The position numbers were made by a program, and so were the translations under genes. From positions 4,915 through 19,478 of the forward strand of contig PLGA01000565.1 in assembly GCA_003139735.1 (NCBI GenBank): a stretch of 14,564 nucleotides of DNA, given 5' to 3'. Below, one piece after another: positions 8,079-13,923 of the stretch; position 1 is the first letter of the stretch; each line of letters opens with the position of its first letter. A model generated the notes under the pieces. That model was given only the letters and a program-made list of their open reading frames with translations. It was not told where the DNA came from and did not search any database. This DNA comes from Bryobacterales bacterium. GTDB lineage: Bacteria > Acidobacteriota > Terriglobia > Bryobacterales > Bryobacteraceae.

Positions 8079-9665
8079 CTATTGAAGCGCTATCGTGACT
8101 CCCGCGCGGCTGGAATAACTCCCTCCCACCGTAATCGCAACCAACTGGCTTCCGGTGAGTCCGTACGGCACCGTCGCGTTGACCTGGTAAAGCCCCACGC
8201 AGCCCTGGGTCAAGCCTGCGTATGCGACCGTCGCAACTTCCCCGCCTATCGTCACATTCACCGGCAGCACCGTAGTATTGATTTCATTCGCGGCGGTTCC
8301 CGTCGCAAACGACGGATTGGTCGCCCCAAGTCCCGTGGCATAAATCACCACCTCTTCTCCGGCGATGGCCGGCTTTGCGGCTCTGACCAGCGAATTGTCC
8401 GCGTGAACGATCACTCCATCGCCAACGCCACTTCCCTCTACCGTGAAAATCCCGGGCGAAGCCGGCGCCAAAGTAAACGTCCCCGTCCCGGTCTGACCGC
8501 CCACCGTAACGGTAGCGGTCACCACCCCGGCAGCGGGACACTCGAGAGGTATCTGGGCGATGATCTGGCTAGGGAAAACGTCGTAGAGAGGAAAGTCCTG
8601 GCCGCAGGCGGTCACCGTGGTGTTCTGAGGGCCGAGTTGCGTCGGAAGCGGCAACACGTCGGCTGCGGCGCTGCCAACCGCAAGGAAGTTCTGTCCAAAG
8701 ATGGACACGATCTGCCCTGGCGCCACCTCGTTACCCGGCTCTGCCATAAGATACGCCGCGCTGACGATGCCTCCAGCGCTGATCGCCGGCGGGCCTGCCG
8801 CGGCGCTGTCGAAAACCTGGAAGGCATCCACCCAGACCCATGATCCGCCCGAGGCTGCACTGTGAGTTCCTGTGGCCACGATGCTGAGGACATGCGTGCC
8901 GGGGGCCAATCCAGTCAGGCTGTAGGTCGGCGTCCGCGCCGCCGACGGCGTCAAGTATGTGTCCACCGTGACCTGGAGCGCGCCGTCCAGGAAGACTTGC
9001 GCCAAGCCCGACCATTCGTCGCGATAGCCAATCCAGGCGATGGCCGTGCCGTTGAACGTAAAATCCACGCGTGCGCCCGGATCGACGGCTAAGTTGACGC
9101 TGCCCCCGCTATACGGTGCGCCCGCATTCTGGAACCAGTGTCCGGAATAGTTTGCCGCGACGTCGGTCTGTTGCGCCAGGCCCGCGCCGGCGGCCACCGT
9201 GCCGCCGACAAGCGAGCCGTTCGCAATGTCGAATGCGTCCACCCAAATCCACGATTGGTTGGACGAGTCGTCATGGGAATGAATCACTTCGATAGTCATC
9301 CGGTGCAGGCCGGGACTCAGCCCCTGGATGGTGAACAACGGTTGCTGATAGAGCGTTGCTTCCGAGGGGTTGGACGTGTCCACCGAAACAGGCGCGCCAT
9401 CCAGCGTCACGTAGCAGATTCCAGAGTAATAATCAGAGGCGCCGACCCAAGTGATTCCCGTGCCGTTGAAGATAACAACCGCCTGCGACCCGTTCAAATT
9501 TGCCAGCAGAGCGGACCCGCCACTCTCTAGGGAGTTAGTGTTCGGGTACCAAGTTCCAGTGTAGGTTATCCGCGGATCGTTCTGCTCGAAGCGCGTGACC
9601 GTTTGCGCCAGAACGGCTCCAGGCAGGCTTGCAACCAGATAAGCCAGGAGAAGTCGATTCAACAT
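8079..9665 (-). CDS. Secreted protein with two tandem beta-sandwich-like modules and a TIGR03437 C-terminal domain
   Basis: This 528-residue protein is predicted to be exported: residues 1-20 form a signal peptide ending GAVLA-Q. Residues about 26-147 and 163-285 are two copies of one module. FNGTGITWVG..YYSG..YVTLDG at 66-90 matches FNGTAIAWIG..EWSG..QVFLDG at 204-228, and LSPGLH...SWIWVDAFDI matches LAPGTH...SWVWVDAFQV, a constant period of about 137-138 residues. Residues about 293-528 match the Solibacter C-terminal domain TIGR03437 (EVAPGQIVSIFGQNF; PSQIIAQIPLE; ASPGIF; GEEVVIYATGLG; VNATVP). The modules resemble carbohydrate-binding or adhesion sandwiches, an inference from architecture only. 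The ATG at 9665 is chosen over one at 9692 because a GGAGG lies five bases before it and the signal peptide then starts cleanly. The target ligand is unknown. Confidence 0.88.
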   Translation of the reverse strand: MLNRLLLAYLVASLPGAVLAQTVTRFEQNDPRITYTGTWYPNTNSLESGGSALLANLNGSQAVVIFNGTGITWVGASDYYSGICYVTLDGAPVSVDTSNPSEATLYQQPLFTIQGLSPGLHRMTIEVIHSHDDSSNQSWIWVDAFDIANGSLVGGTVAAGAGLAQQTDVAANYSGHWFQNAGAPYSGGSVNLAVDPGARVDFTFNGTAIAWIGYRDEWSGLAQVFLDGALQVTVDTYLTPSAARTPTYSLTGLAPGTHVLSIVATGTHSAASGGSWVWVDAFQVFDSAAAGPPAISAGGIVSAAYLMAEPGNEVAPGQIVSIFGQNFLAVGSAAADVLPLPTQLGPQNTTVTACGQDFPLYDVFPSQIIAQIPLECPAAGVVTATVTVGGQTGTGTFTLAPASPGIFTVEGSGVGDGVIVHADNSLVRAAKPAIAGEEVVIYATGLGATNPSFATGTAANEINTTVLPVNVTIGGEVATVAYAGLTQGCVGLYQVNATVPYGLTGSQLVAITVGGSYSSRAGVTIALQ

Positions 9666-9986
9666 GGTAGCCTCCGACAAGGTTCTGCGCACCCGCGGGA
9701 AAGGTTTTCCGTGTTTCGCAACGGACTTGGCGTCATCGCCGGAGGGTTCCCGCCGCTCCTCAAGTAATCACGGGGTTTACATGGTTTCACCAGGGATAAC
9801 AACGTCCGCACCGCATCTCAGAGCAATTGCGTGACCACATGTATGCTGCTCCGCATCCAGCCATGGCCAGCAAGTTGATTTCCCGGACCACGACTGATAG
9901 CACTGGCCGGCGAACTCGATACGATGCTCCTTGGCATCCGATCCGAGCGCCACATCCGGCCTCCGGTCATCCGGCGCCCACGGTGC
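9666..9986. other. Intergenic region upstream of the TIGR03437-domain gene, no gene seen
   Basis: Apart from the ribosome binding site at its left edge, I see no supported gene or RNA here. A 71-codon minus-strand open frame (9777-9992) is Cys/Trp-rich and matches nothing I recognise; it has no Shine-Dalgarno. The right end may contain further degraded sequence of the reductase remnant that follows, but no family motif is left to prove it. Confidence 0.5.
9671..9675 (-). promoter_or_regulatory. Shine-Dalgarno of the TIGR03437-domain gene
   Basis: On the minus strand GGAGG is followed by five bases and ATG. This strong site decides the start at 9665 rather than the in-frame ATG nine codons upstream. 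Confidence 0.8.
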
Positions 9987-10343
9987 GGACATGTTGGCGA
10001 AGCCGCCGAGCCCGACGTCACCGTTCGGAGGTTCTCAAACTTCACACGCTGAATTCGGCGTGTCTCTCCTTCTACATGAAGGCGGCCCTACCCTGTTCGG
10101 CAGGTTCGTGGCGGACGGCTGCGTCGACGAACTTTTCCTCACCATAGCCTCTCAAGTGCCGGCCGAAACATGCCACCACAGCGCCCGGGATTCATCGCCG
10201 GCGTGGAGTTTCTTCCCGAAACGGCGCCCTGGCTCAACATCGTCAGCGTGAATGTGCGGGAGAACCACCTGTATCTGCGGTATTGCGCGAGTCGCGGGAC
10301 GTCCGGTAACCGCCATTCGGCCGCGCCGGTGCGGAGTCAGTAG
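9987..10343 (+). pseudogene. RibD C-terminal/dihydrofolate-reductase-family remnant, frame-broken
   Basis: Conserved pieces of the RibD C-terminal reductase fold occur in three consecutive frames. First, from 9987 (frame of GHVGEAAEPDVTVRRF), ending in TGA at 10050-10052. Second, from 10051 with EFGVSLLLHEGGPTLFGRF and VDELFLTIASQ, where EGGPTL and VDELFLT are the family's signature around the NADPH site. Third, from 10158 with AGRNMPPQRPGF, then EFLPETAPW and HLYLRYC, the usual C-terminal ending, stopping at 10343. One extra base near 10050 and one missing base near 10158 (CAAGTG-CC where CAAGTGGCC restores Gln-Val-Ala) account for the breaks. The N-terminal half and a start codon are not recognisable. 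By family the intact protein would be an NADPH-dependent reductase of pteridine- or riboflavin-like substrates. It overlaps the end of the convergent methyltransferase gene by seven bases. Confidence 0.68.
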
Positions 10344-10978
10344 CGAATATCCGCCGTTTGCCGGATCCAGAGGGGCGCCACACTGTGTCGAAAACCTCCG
10401 CCAGTCCCCGACACCGCACGGGCGATCAGCGCGCGAAACTCCTCCGGCGTGTACGCCCGCCGGATGGACTGACGCCCATCCAGCACATTCACTCTCGGCA
10501 AGCACAGCGGCGCGAACGCGTTGAACAGAGCCAGCGGCACGCGATGCCGAACCAAGTCCAGAATCACGAACCGCCGGCAAGCCCGCCCGACATTCCGGAT
10601 CATCTCGACAAACTCCTCGTCGCGGAGGTGATGCGCCAGGCATACGCTCACGGCCACGTCGGCCGGCGGTAGAGCCTCCCGCACGGCGTCCAGCTTCAGA
10701 ATCGGGAACCCCCGCGCGCCACCCTCCGGCGGCCGCAGGTCCACACCCAGCACCTCCACCCCCATTTGGCGCCGAATTTTCTCCAGCAACCCGCCATGCC
10801 CACACCCGATATCCAGAATTCGCCGCGCCGATTTCCCCTCCGCCCTCAACGCCCGCAAGATCGCCGCATGGTTACCCAGCAGGCTGTGTGTCTGGGAAAG
10901 CCCGCGGTGCGCCCGTACCAGCGCCTCGGGCGGCAATCCGCCGAAATCCAGAATCTCCTCCTCAAAGGAACGCTGCAT
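10337..10978 (-). CDS. Class I SAM-dependent methyltransferase
   Basis: This is a 213-residue cytoplasmic methyltransferase. SAM-binding motif I is clear at 55-63 (LDIGCGHGG), an acidic residue ends the second strand (D80 in VLGVDLRP), D97 lies in the motif III position (LKLDAV), and AHHLRDEE at 115-122 resembles post-motif segments. The C-terminal half, with FVILDLVRHRVP (137-148) and DGRQSIRRAYTPEEF (167-181), resembles methyltransferases often encoded beside type III polyketide synthases; that resemblance is from memory. No such synthase is in the window, so the substrate is open. On the minus strand GGAAGAAG immediately precedes the ATG and may serve as ribosome site. The gene is intact although its neighbours on both sides are degraded. 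Confidence 0.85.
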   Translation of the reverse strand: MQRSFEEEILDFGGLPPEALVRAHRGLSQTHSLLGNHAAILRALRAEGKSARRILDIGCGHGGLLEKIRRQMGVEVLGVDLRPPEGGARGFPILKLDAVREALPPADVAVSVCLAHHLRDEEFVEMIRNVGRACRRFVILDLVRHRVPLALFNAFAPLCLPRVNVLDGRQSIRRAYTPEEFRALIARAVSGTGGGFRHSVAPLWIRQTADIRY

Positions 10979-11367
10979 CTTCTTCCGTATATTGACACTC
11001 AGGAGGAGCGCTGATGCGGGCGGTCCACGTTGTGGGCGCAGGCCGGCTGGCGTGATGGCCGCATTTGCGAGCGACCGGCGTCGGAGAAAGGCATTGAGGC
11101 GCGGCCAGACGGCCCCTCCTCAGCGTAGAACGCCCGGCCAGTAGGGCGTCTGCGCAACGGGTACACAGCAACTCCTCGCCGGCCACGGGAAGCCGGAGGG
11201 CATGAAAAAGTCTGATGACGGCCGGCCATCAGGTACACCTGATGACGAGCTGGACTGTCCCGTGCCGCGCCTGACACTGCTCTTCTTCGGCGCGGCCAAG
11301 GAGTTACCGCCGGGACAGCCTGCCTACATTCCGGGCTTGCAAGCCAAAGACCAAACGGAGCCCTACT
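10979..11367. other. Intergenic region between methyltransferase and lmo0937-type gene
   Basis: No gene here is convincing on either strand; the short open frames lack family motifs. The only structure I see is the repeat cluster at 11212-11247. A 62-codon plus-strand frame starting at 11202 has a GGAGGG almost touching its ATG but runs into the lmo0937-type gene and shows no known fold. Confidence 0.5.
11212..11247. repeat. Operator-like repeat cluster: CTGATGACG twice plus an 18-base near-perfect palindrome
   Basis: CTGATGACG occurs at 11212-11220 and again at 11239-11247, exactly 27 bases apart. Between and overlapping them, CATCAGGT-AC-ACCTGATG (11227-11244) is an inverted repeat with 8-base arms and a 2-base centre. 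CATCAG at 11227-11232 is also the inverse of the first CTGATG. The spacing is near two and a half helical turns. It resembles a transcription-factor binding site in an otherwise empty region, but the regulated gene is not evident. Confidence 0.5.
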
Positions 11368-11517
11368 TCAGGCGGCGCTACGGCCCCTAACGAAGTGAAT
11401 TACCAAAGAAATCACCGCTATGATCAGCAACAGATGAATCAGCCCGCCCGCAACGTGGAAGGCGAAAAATCCTAGCAGCCACAGTACAAGCAAAACCACG
11501 AACAGCGTTATAAACAT
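11368..11517 (-). CDS. lmo0937-family mini membrane protein
   Basis: This 49-residue protein consists almost wholly of two hydrophobic helices (about 2-17 and 25-42) joined by FHVAGG and ending in a short basic tail VRGRSAA. The pattern LLGFFAFHVAGGLIHLLLII matches small lmo0937-type proteins (LWLLGF...GG.IHLLL). The start at 11517 is set by a GGAGG-type site nine bases before the ATG and by the family length of about 50; a longer frame to 11643 adds a polar, unrelated N-terminus and is rejected. Function is unknown; such genes are common in soil bacteria near CsbD, BON and PRC-barrel genes, as here. It is expected in the cytoplasmic membrane. Confidence 0.8.
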   Translation of the reverse strand: MFITLFVVLLVLWLLGFFAFHVAGGLIHLLLIIAVISLVIHFVRGRSAA

Positions 11518-11823
11518 TGAGATCTCCCTCCTGAGTTCAGTGCGTCCACCCGTCAAGCTTGACGGTGACTTGTTGCTCCGTCCGCCCCTCGGCGGCGGCT
11601 GAGGCGTACAGGCCAGCGGCGCAAATCTTGAGCACGCCGCCACCGTTTCGAGTGTGCGGTGTAGCGGGCCCCTGGCTGTATGCGGTCTCCGAAACCGAAT
11701 CGCCAGAAGGCGACTTATCCGGTTTCCGTAGTCGGACCTGTTTGCTTGCCTGCATCTCTAGCTAGGTGGAACTGGCTGACCCACCACCACGATAGCAGTG
11801 CGAGGCTTGACCGTCTGTGCAAT
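11518..11823. other. Region upstream of the lmo0937-type gene, no supported gene
   Basis: A 72-codon minus-strand frame (11537-11755) ends 20 bases before the lmo0937-type start, but its composition is low-complexity polar, it has no good ribosome site and no family match that I know. The stretch 11758-11823 continues the open frame of the glycosyltransferase remnant but no longer resembles that family. A promoter for the lmo0937-type gene would be expected here; I cannot point to clear -35/-10 boxes. Confidence 0.4.
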
Positions 11824-11992
11824 ATTAGACACCTCAGCCATCGCACAAAGGGCGAGCCTTAGGACGGCGACTGATGAAAGGAGAACCGCGTGGAGCGTGG
11901 TGACGACGGGCGCTCTCAATTCCCGCAACAATGCCAACAAGGTAGCCGCCGGCTGGCCCGCCGAAGATTCCGAACTCGTGGGGCGCCAAACT
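11824..11992 (-). pseudogene. Glycosyltransferase (GT4-like) N-terminal-domain remnant, frame-broken and truncated
   Basis: Two abutting minus-strand frames together give a conserved stretch of a group 1 glycosyltransferase: HEFGIFGGPAGGY (codons 11980 down to 11942), then in the next frame LLALLRELRAPVVTTLHAVL followed by LALCAMAEVSN (11940 down to 11824). The joined string is typical of the family, in which QHE-GIFGG-AG is followed by a helix and PVVTTLHTVL. One extra base in the GG at 11941-11942 explains the break. The rest of the donor-binding and acceptor domains, about 300 residues, is missing on both sides. The intact protein would transfer a nucleotide-activated sugar; nothing functional remains. 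The family call rests on one conserved block and is from memory. Confidence 0.55.
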
Positions 11993-12397
11993 CCTCAAGT
12001 ATAGGAAAGAGTGCCGAACGGACTGTTGGCGTTGCGCTTCGACCACGAATCCTGGCCCCACAGTGCTGTGGTGATGCGCTCGCGCATTCAGAAAATAGCC
12101 CAGTTGAACGGCCAGTGCAAGTGGTTGTATCGATAGCCAGAGCTGCCGGGATAAAGGGCGCATAGAATCAGCGGGTTGGCGGAGTCCGACAATTCGCAAT
12201 TGGGAGCCCGATCCTTGGAGGCTCGATCCAACCCTGACGATGGGGAACCGCCTCAGGGTGGTCAATATTGAACAGTGGACGACGGAAGAATGCGTTAATT
12301 TTGCCATGGGACGTTGTACAGTGGTTCGGTGTTGTCGCACGGAGGAATGCCATCTGTGGGACGTCCCGCAATCTGCGGAAGACTCGGAGGCGCTAAC
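11993..12397. other. Region between glycosyltransferase remnant and small exported-protein gene
   Basis: Open frames exist on both strands (one minus-strand frame runs 11834-12340) but none shows a recognisable domain. The minus strand near 12040-12240 has stop-interrupted frames with Trp/Asn/Tyr-rich stretches such as YRYNHLHWPFNW, which could be old coding sequence but cannot be assigned. The right end carries the ribosome site of the next gene. Confidence 0.35.
12386..12390 (+). promoter_or_regulatory. Shine-Dalgarno of the small exported-protein gene
   Basis: GGAGG lies seven bases before a GTG codon at 12398. It fixes that start, after which the signal-peptide-like MRTDLYTKTIITLIALLLAV follows directly. 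Confidence 0.75.
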
Positions 12398-12659
12398 GTG
12401 CGCACTGACCTTTACACGAAGACGATCATCACGCTTATCGCTTTGCTTCTTGCGGTGATCGCAATGAAACCTAATCTTTCAGCCCCAGGCCGCTATGGCG
12501 CAGGGAGGCTACGCCGGCATCCAATTCTCGTATAGCGGGGGTAACCACGCGTTCTTCAATGCCAACACTGGCGACGTTTGGGAATATGGCGACCACGGCA
12601 ACTTCCGCAACCACTACAAAGTCCACGAGTTCGGTCAGGATCACGATCACGGATGTTAA
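12398..12659 (+). pseudogene. Small exported hypothetical protein, interrupted by a +1 frame break
   Basis: The GTG start with a strong ribosome site gives MRTDLYTKTIITLIALLLAV, a signal peptide or anchor, then KPNL. After the triple T at 12477-12479 the sense switches frame. Dropping one T yields NLQPQAAMAQGGYAGIQFSY and then SGGNHAFFNANTGDVWEYGD, ending HGC at a TAA (12657-12659). The restored protein is 86 residues with a plausible cleavage at AMAQ. I recall small acidobacterial proteins with the same start and the GNHAFF...WEYGDHGNFRNHYKVHEFG body, of unknown function. The switch site reads CTT TCA, and CTT-T is also the slip sequence of the prfB +1 frameshift; however, no internal ribosome-like site or A-site stop is present, so mutation or a consensus error is likelier. 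Confidence 0.65.
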
Positions 12660-12812
12660 AGGGAGTGGGCCGGGAACCCCACGCGGACCGGCGAGGTCAA
12701 CACTAAAGCTCAGCGCGCGACGGCCGAAAAGGTCGCGTCTCAAGTTCCAAACGTGAAGCAGGTGGTCAACGAGCTGCAATTGAAGAACCAGAAGGCCACA
12801 TCGTCGAAGTGA
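12660..12812 (+). pseudogene. BON-domain C-terminal remnant
   Basis: In the same frame as the preceding gene and directly after its TAA, 48 or so codons read EWAGNPTRTGEVNTKAQRAT, then AEKVASQVPNVKQVVNELQL and KNQKATSSK with a TGA at 12810-12812. This is the second half of a BON domain (G-V-N/D-...A...A..V..V..V.N.L.V) plus the NQKATSS tail common in such proteins. The first half and a start codon are missing, and NPTRTGEV looks like a mutated NVTLTGEV strand. BON proteins are periplasmic or outer-membrane-associated stress proteins that bind phospholipid. Whether the TAA-separated pair reflects a deletion that joined two genes is inference. Confidence 0.6.
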
Positions 12813-12866
12813 CGCTGAGCAGTGTACATCTGCTCAACGTGAGCCTTCACAATGGAGTGGCTTCGT

Positions 12867-12885
12867 AGTTAGTCTAACTTATAAT
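12867..12885 (+). promoter_or_regulatory. Candidate promoter with palindromic operator for the PRC-barrel gene
   Basis: AGTTAG-T-CTAACT (12867-12879) is a perfect inverted repeat with 6-base arms. It abuts a perfect TATAAT at 12880-12885. No good -35 hexamer lies at the normal distance. The predicted start of transcription near 12892 leaves only about 12 bases before the ATG, which is short but still includes the ribosome site. A dyad in the -35/-10 spacer is the layout used by MerR-type activators or by simple repressors. This is a sequence-based suggestion only. Confidence 0.45.
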
Positions 12886-12903
12886 CTGAGAAAAGGAGAG
12901 AGC

Positions 12904-13275
12904 ATGACACCAACAAAAGTGAAATATCAACCAAACGTTCTAGCGGCAGACACTCTTACAGGCGATAAGGTCGTGAATCATCAGCAGGAGGATCTCGGAA
13001 AGATCGAACATCTGATGATCGACCTGGCGAATGGCCGCATCGCTTACGCAGTTCTGTCCTTCGGGGGGTTCCTGGGCATGGGCGACAAGCTATTTGCGAT
13101 TCCTTGGAGCGCTCTCAAGGTCGACACAGTTGAAAAACAATTCATCCTAAACGTCGACACGGAGGTGCTCAAGAGAGCCCCCGGCTTCGACAAGGATCAC
13201 TGGCCGAACATGGCTGACCTCAACTGGGCTAACGGAGTCTTCAAGTTTTACAACACCAAGCCCTATTGGGACTAA
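12904..13275 (+). CDS. PRC-barrel domain protein
   Basis: This 123-residue soluble protein has a GGAGAG ribosome site before the ATG. Residues about 11-85 form a PRC-barrel: VLAADTLTGDKVVNHQQEDLG, then KIEHLMIDLANGRIAYAVLS, FGGFLGMGDKLFAIPWSALK and a closing strand FILNV. These are the conserved turns of the family as found in small stress-linked proteins, including the IPW motif. The tail (86-123) is rich in aromatic residues and ends HWPNMADLNWANGVFKFYNT then KPYWD, a feature of a soil-bacterial subgroup. The role is not established; PRC barrels in general mediate protein contacts or RNA/ribosome maturation. It has its own candidate promoter and is followed by two hairpins before the CsbD-like gene. 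It is intact, unlike both neighbours. Confidence 0.88.
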   Translation: MTPTKVKYQPNVLAADTLTGDKVVNHQQEDLGKIEHLMIDLANGRIAYAVLSFGGFLGMGDKLFAIPWSALKVDTVEKQFILNVDTEVLKRAPGFDKDHWPNMADLNWANGVFKFYNTKPYWD

Positions 13276-13306
13276 GACCACGGAGCGGCACTTCGTACGG
13301 GACTAG

Positions 13307-13323
13307 CTGCGCGGCACGCGCAG
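13307..13323 (+). terminator. Hairpin downstream of the PRC-barrel gene
   Basis: CTGCGCG-GCA-CGCGCAG is a perfect 7-base stem with a 3-base loop, 31 bases after the PRC-barrel stop. There is no T-run after it, so it could be a U-less terminator or an mRNA-stabilising structure. Confidence 0.4.
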
Positions 13324-13374
13324 TCAATGACGGGTTCGGAACCGGGCCCGAGCGCGGTACAGGGCAATCCCGTC

Positions 13375-13400
13375 GGGGCGGGTAACGGAGATCCCGCCCC
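13375..13400 (+). terminator. GC-only hairpin before the CsbD-like gene
   Basis: GGGGCGGG and CCCGCCCC form a perfect 8-base stem around a 10-base loop, ending 25 bases before the GTG of the CsbD-like gene. No T-run follows. It may terminate the upstream transcript, attenuate the next gene, or stabilise an mRNA 5' end; the sequence cannot decide. Confidence 0.4.
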
Positions 13401-13425
13401 TTGCGATTAGGCAAAAGGAGGAAAC

Positions 13426-13626
13426 GTGACGAAAAAGAGTATGAAGGTTTAGATCAAAGGCACGTTTCATGAGGTGAAAGGCAAGGTAAAAGTGAAAGGC
13501 GCCGTCAAAGAGAAGGCCGGCCAGGTCACCAACAATCCTGACTTAGAGGCTGAAGGCAAAGCCGAAACTCTCGCTGGTAAGGTTCAGAAAACGGCCCGAC
13601 GAATTGAAAAGGTGTTCGAGAAGTAA
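13426..13626 (+). pseudogene. CsbD-family stress protein gene with an in-frame amber codon
   Basis: The start is well marked: AGGAGG lies four to five bases before a GTG at 13426. Sixty-six codons follow to a TAA (13624-13626), but codon 9 is TAG (13450-13452). Around it the reading is MTKKSMKV-stop-IKGTFHEVKGKVKVKG, then EKAGQVTNNPDLEAEGKAET and LAGKVQKTARRIEKVFEK. This is a full CsbD-like protein (IKG...E.KGK.KE..G..T..P.L...GKA....GK.Q). Family members usually have Gln or a similar polar residue at that site, so CAG to TAG is the simplest cause. CsbD proteins are small, charged, cytoplasmic general-stress proteins of unknown mechanism. Reinitiation at an in-frame GTG (13474) lacks a ribosome site. 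The remainder shows no other damage, so the mutation is recent, suppressed or a sequence error. Confidence 0.75.
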
Positions 13627-13671
13627 ATCAGCCGGGCGCGAGCTAACGTTCCGCGGAAAGGATTATTCTCG

Positions 13672-13827
13672 GTGTTGATCTTAATTGTCATTATTCTGTT
13701 GGTTCTAGGGCTCGGTGGTGGATACTACGGCCGTAGCCGCTGGGGTACCGGTGGAGGCGCCGGCATCGGGTTAGGCACCGTTTTGGTCGTTCTCCTCATA
13801 GCCTACCTGCTTGGGGCTTTCCGTTAG
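13672..13827 (+). CDS. Mini membrane protein, DUF3309-like
   Basis: This 51-residue protein has two hydrophobic helices (about 1-15 and 33-48) separated by a Gly/aromatic/Arg loop, GGGYYGRSRWGTGGGAG, and ends LLGAFR. The arrangement, with a WG...GG.G loop and LGTVLVVLLI...LLG, resembles DUF3309-type proteins. The GTG at 13672 is preceded by GAAAGGA at a normal distance; a TTG follows immediately and could also start. It lies 45 bases after the CsbD-like stop on the same strand and is probably co-transcribed with it. Such genes recur with CsbD and PRC-barrel genes in soil bacteria. Function is unknown; the location should be the inner membrane. Confidence 0.7.
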   Translation: MLILIVIILLVLGLGGGYYGRSRWGTGGGAGIGLGTVLVVLLIAYLLGAFR

Positions 13828-13923
13828 AGTGAAGCGTCACGTACGCCACGCGTGCAGATCTTTGAGACCGAGTAACGACGAAGTTAGGTGCGCGCGGCTA
13901 GAAAGCCGATCCCGGTGTGGATC

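Noticed and set aside
11202-11390. 62-codon plus-strand frame with a phrase LTLLFFGAAKEL recalling the MoaD N-terminus
   Set aside because: The ribosome site is too close to the ATG, there is no C-terminal GG as in MoaD, and it overlaps the convergent lmo0937-type gene; the likeness is short and probably chance.
11537-11755. 72-codon minus-strand frame just upstream of the lmo0937-type gene
   Set aside because: No ribosome site, no recognisable motif and low-complexity composition; not enough to call a gene.
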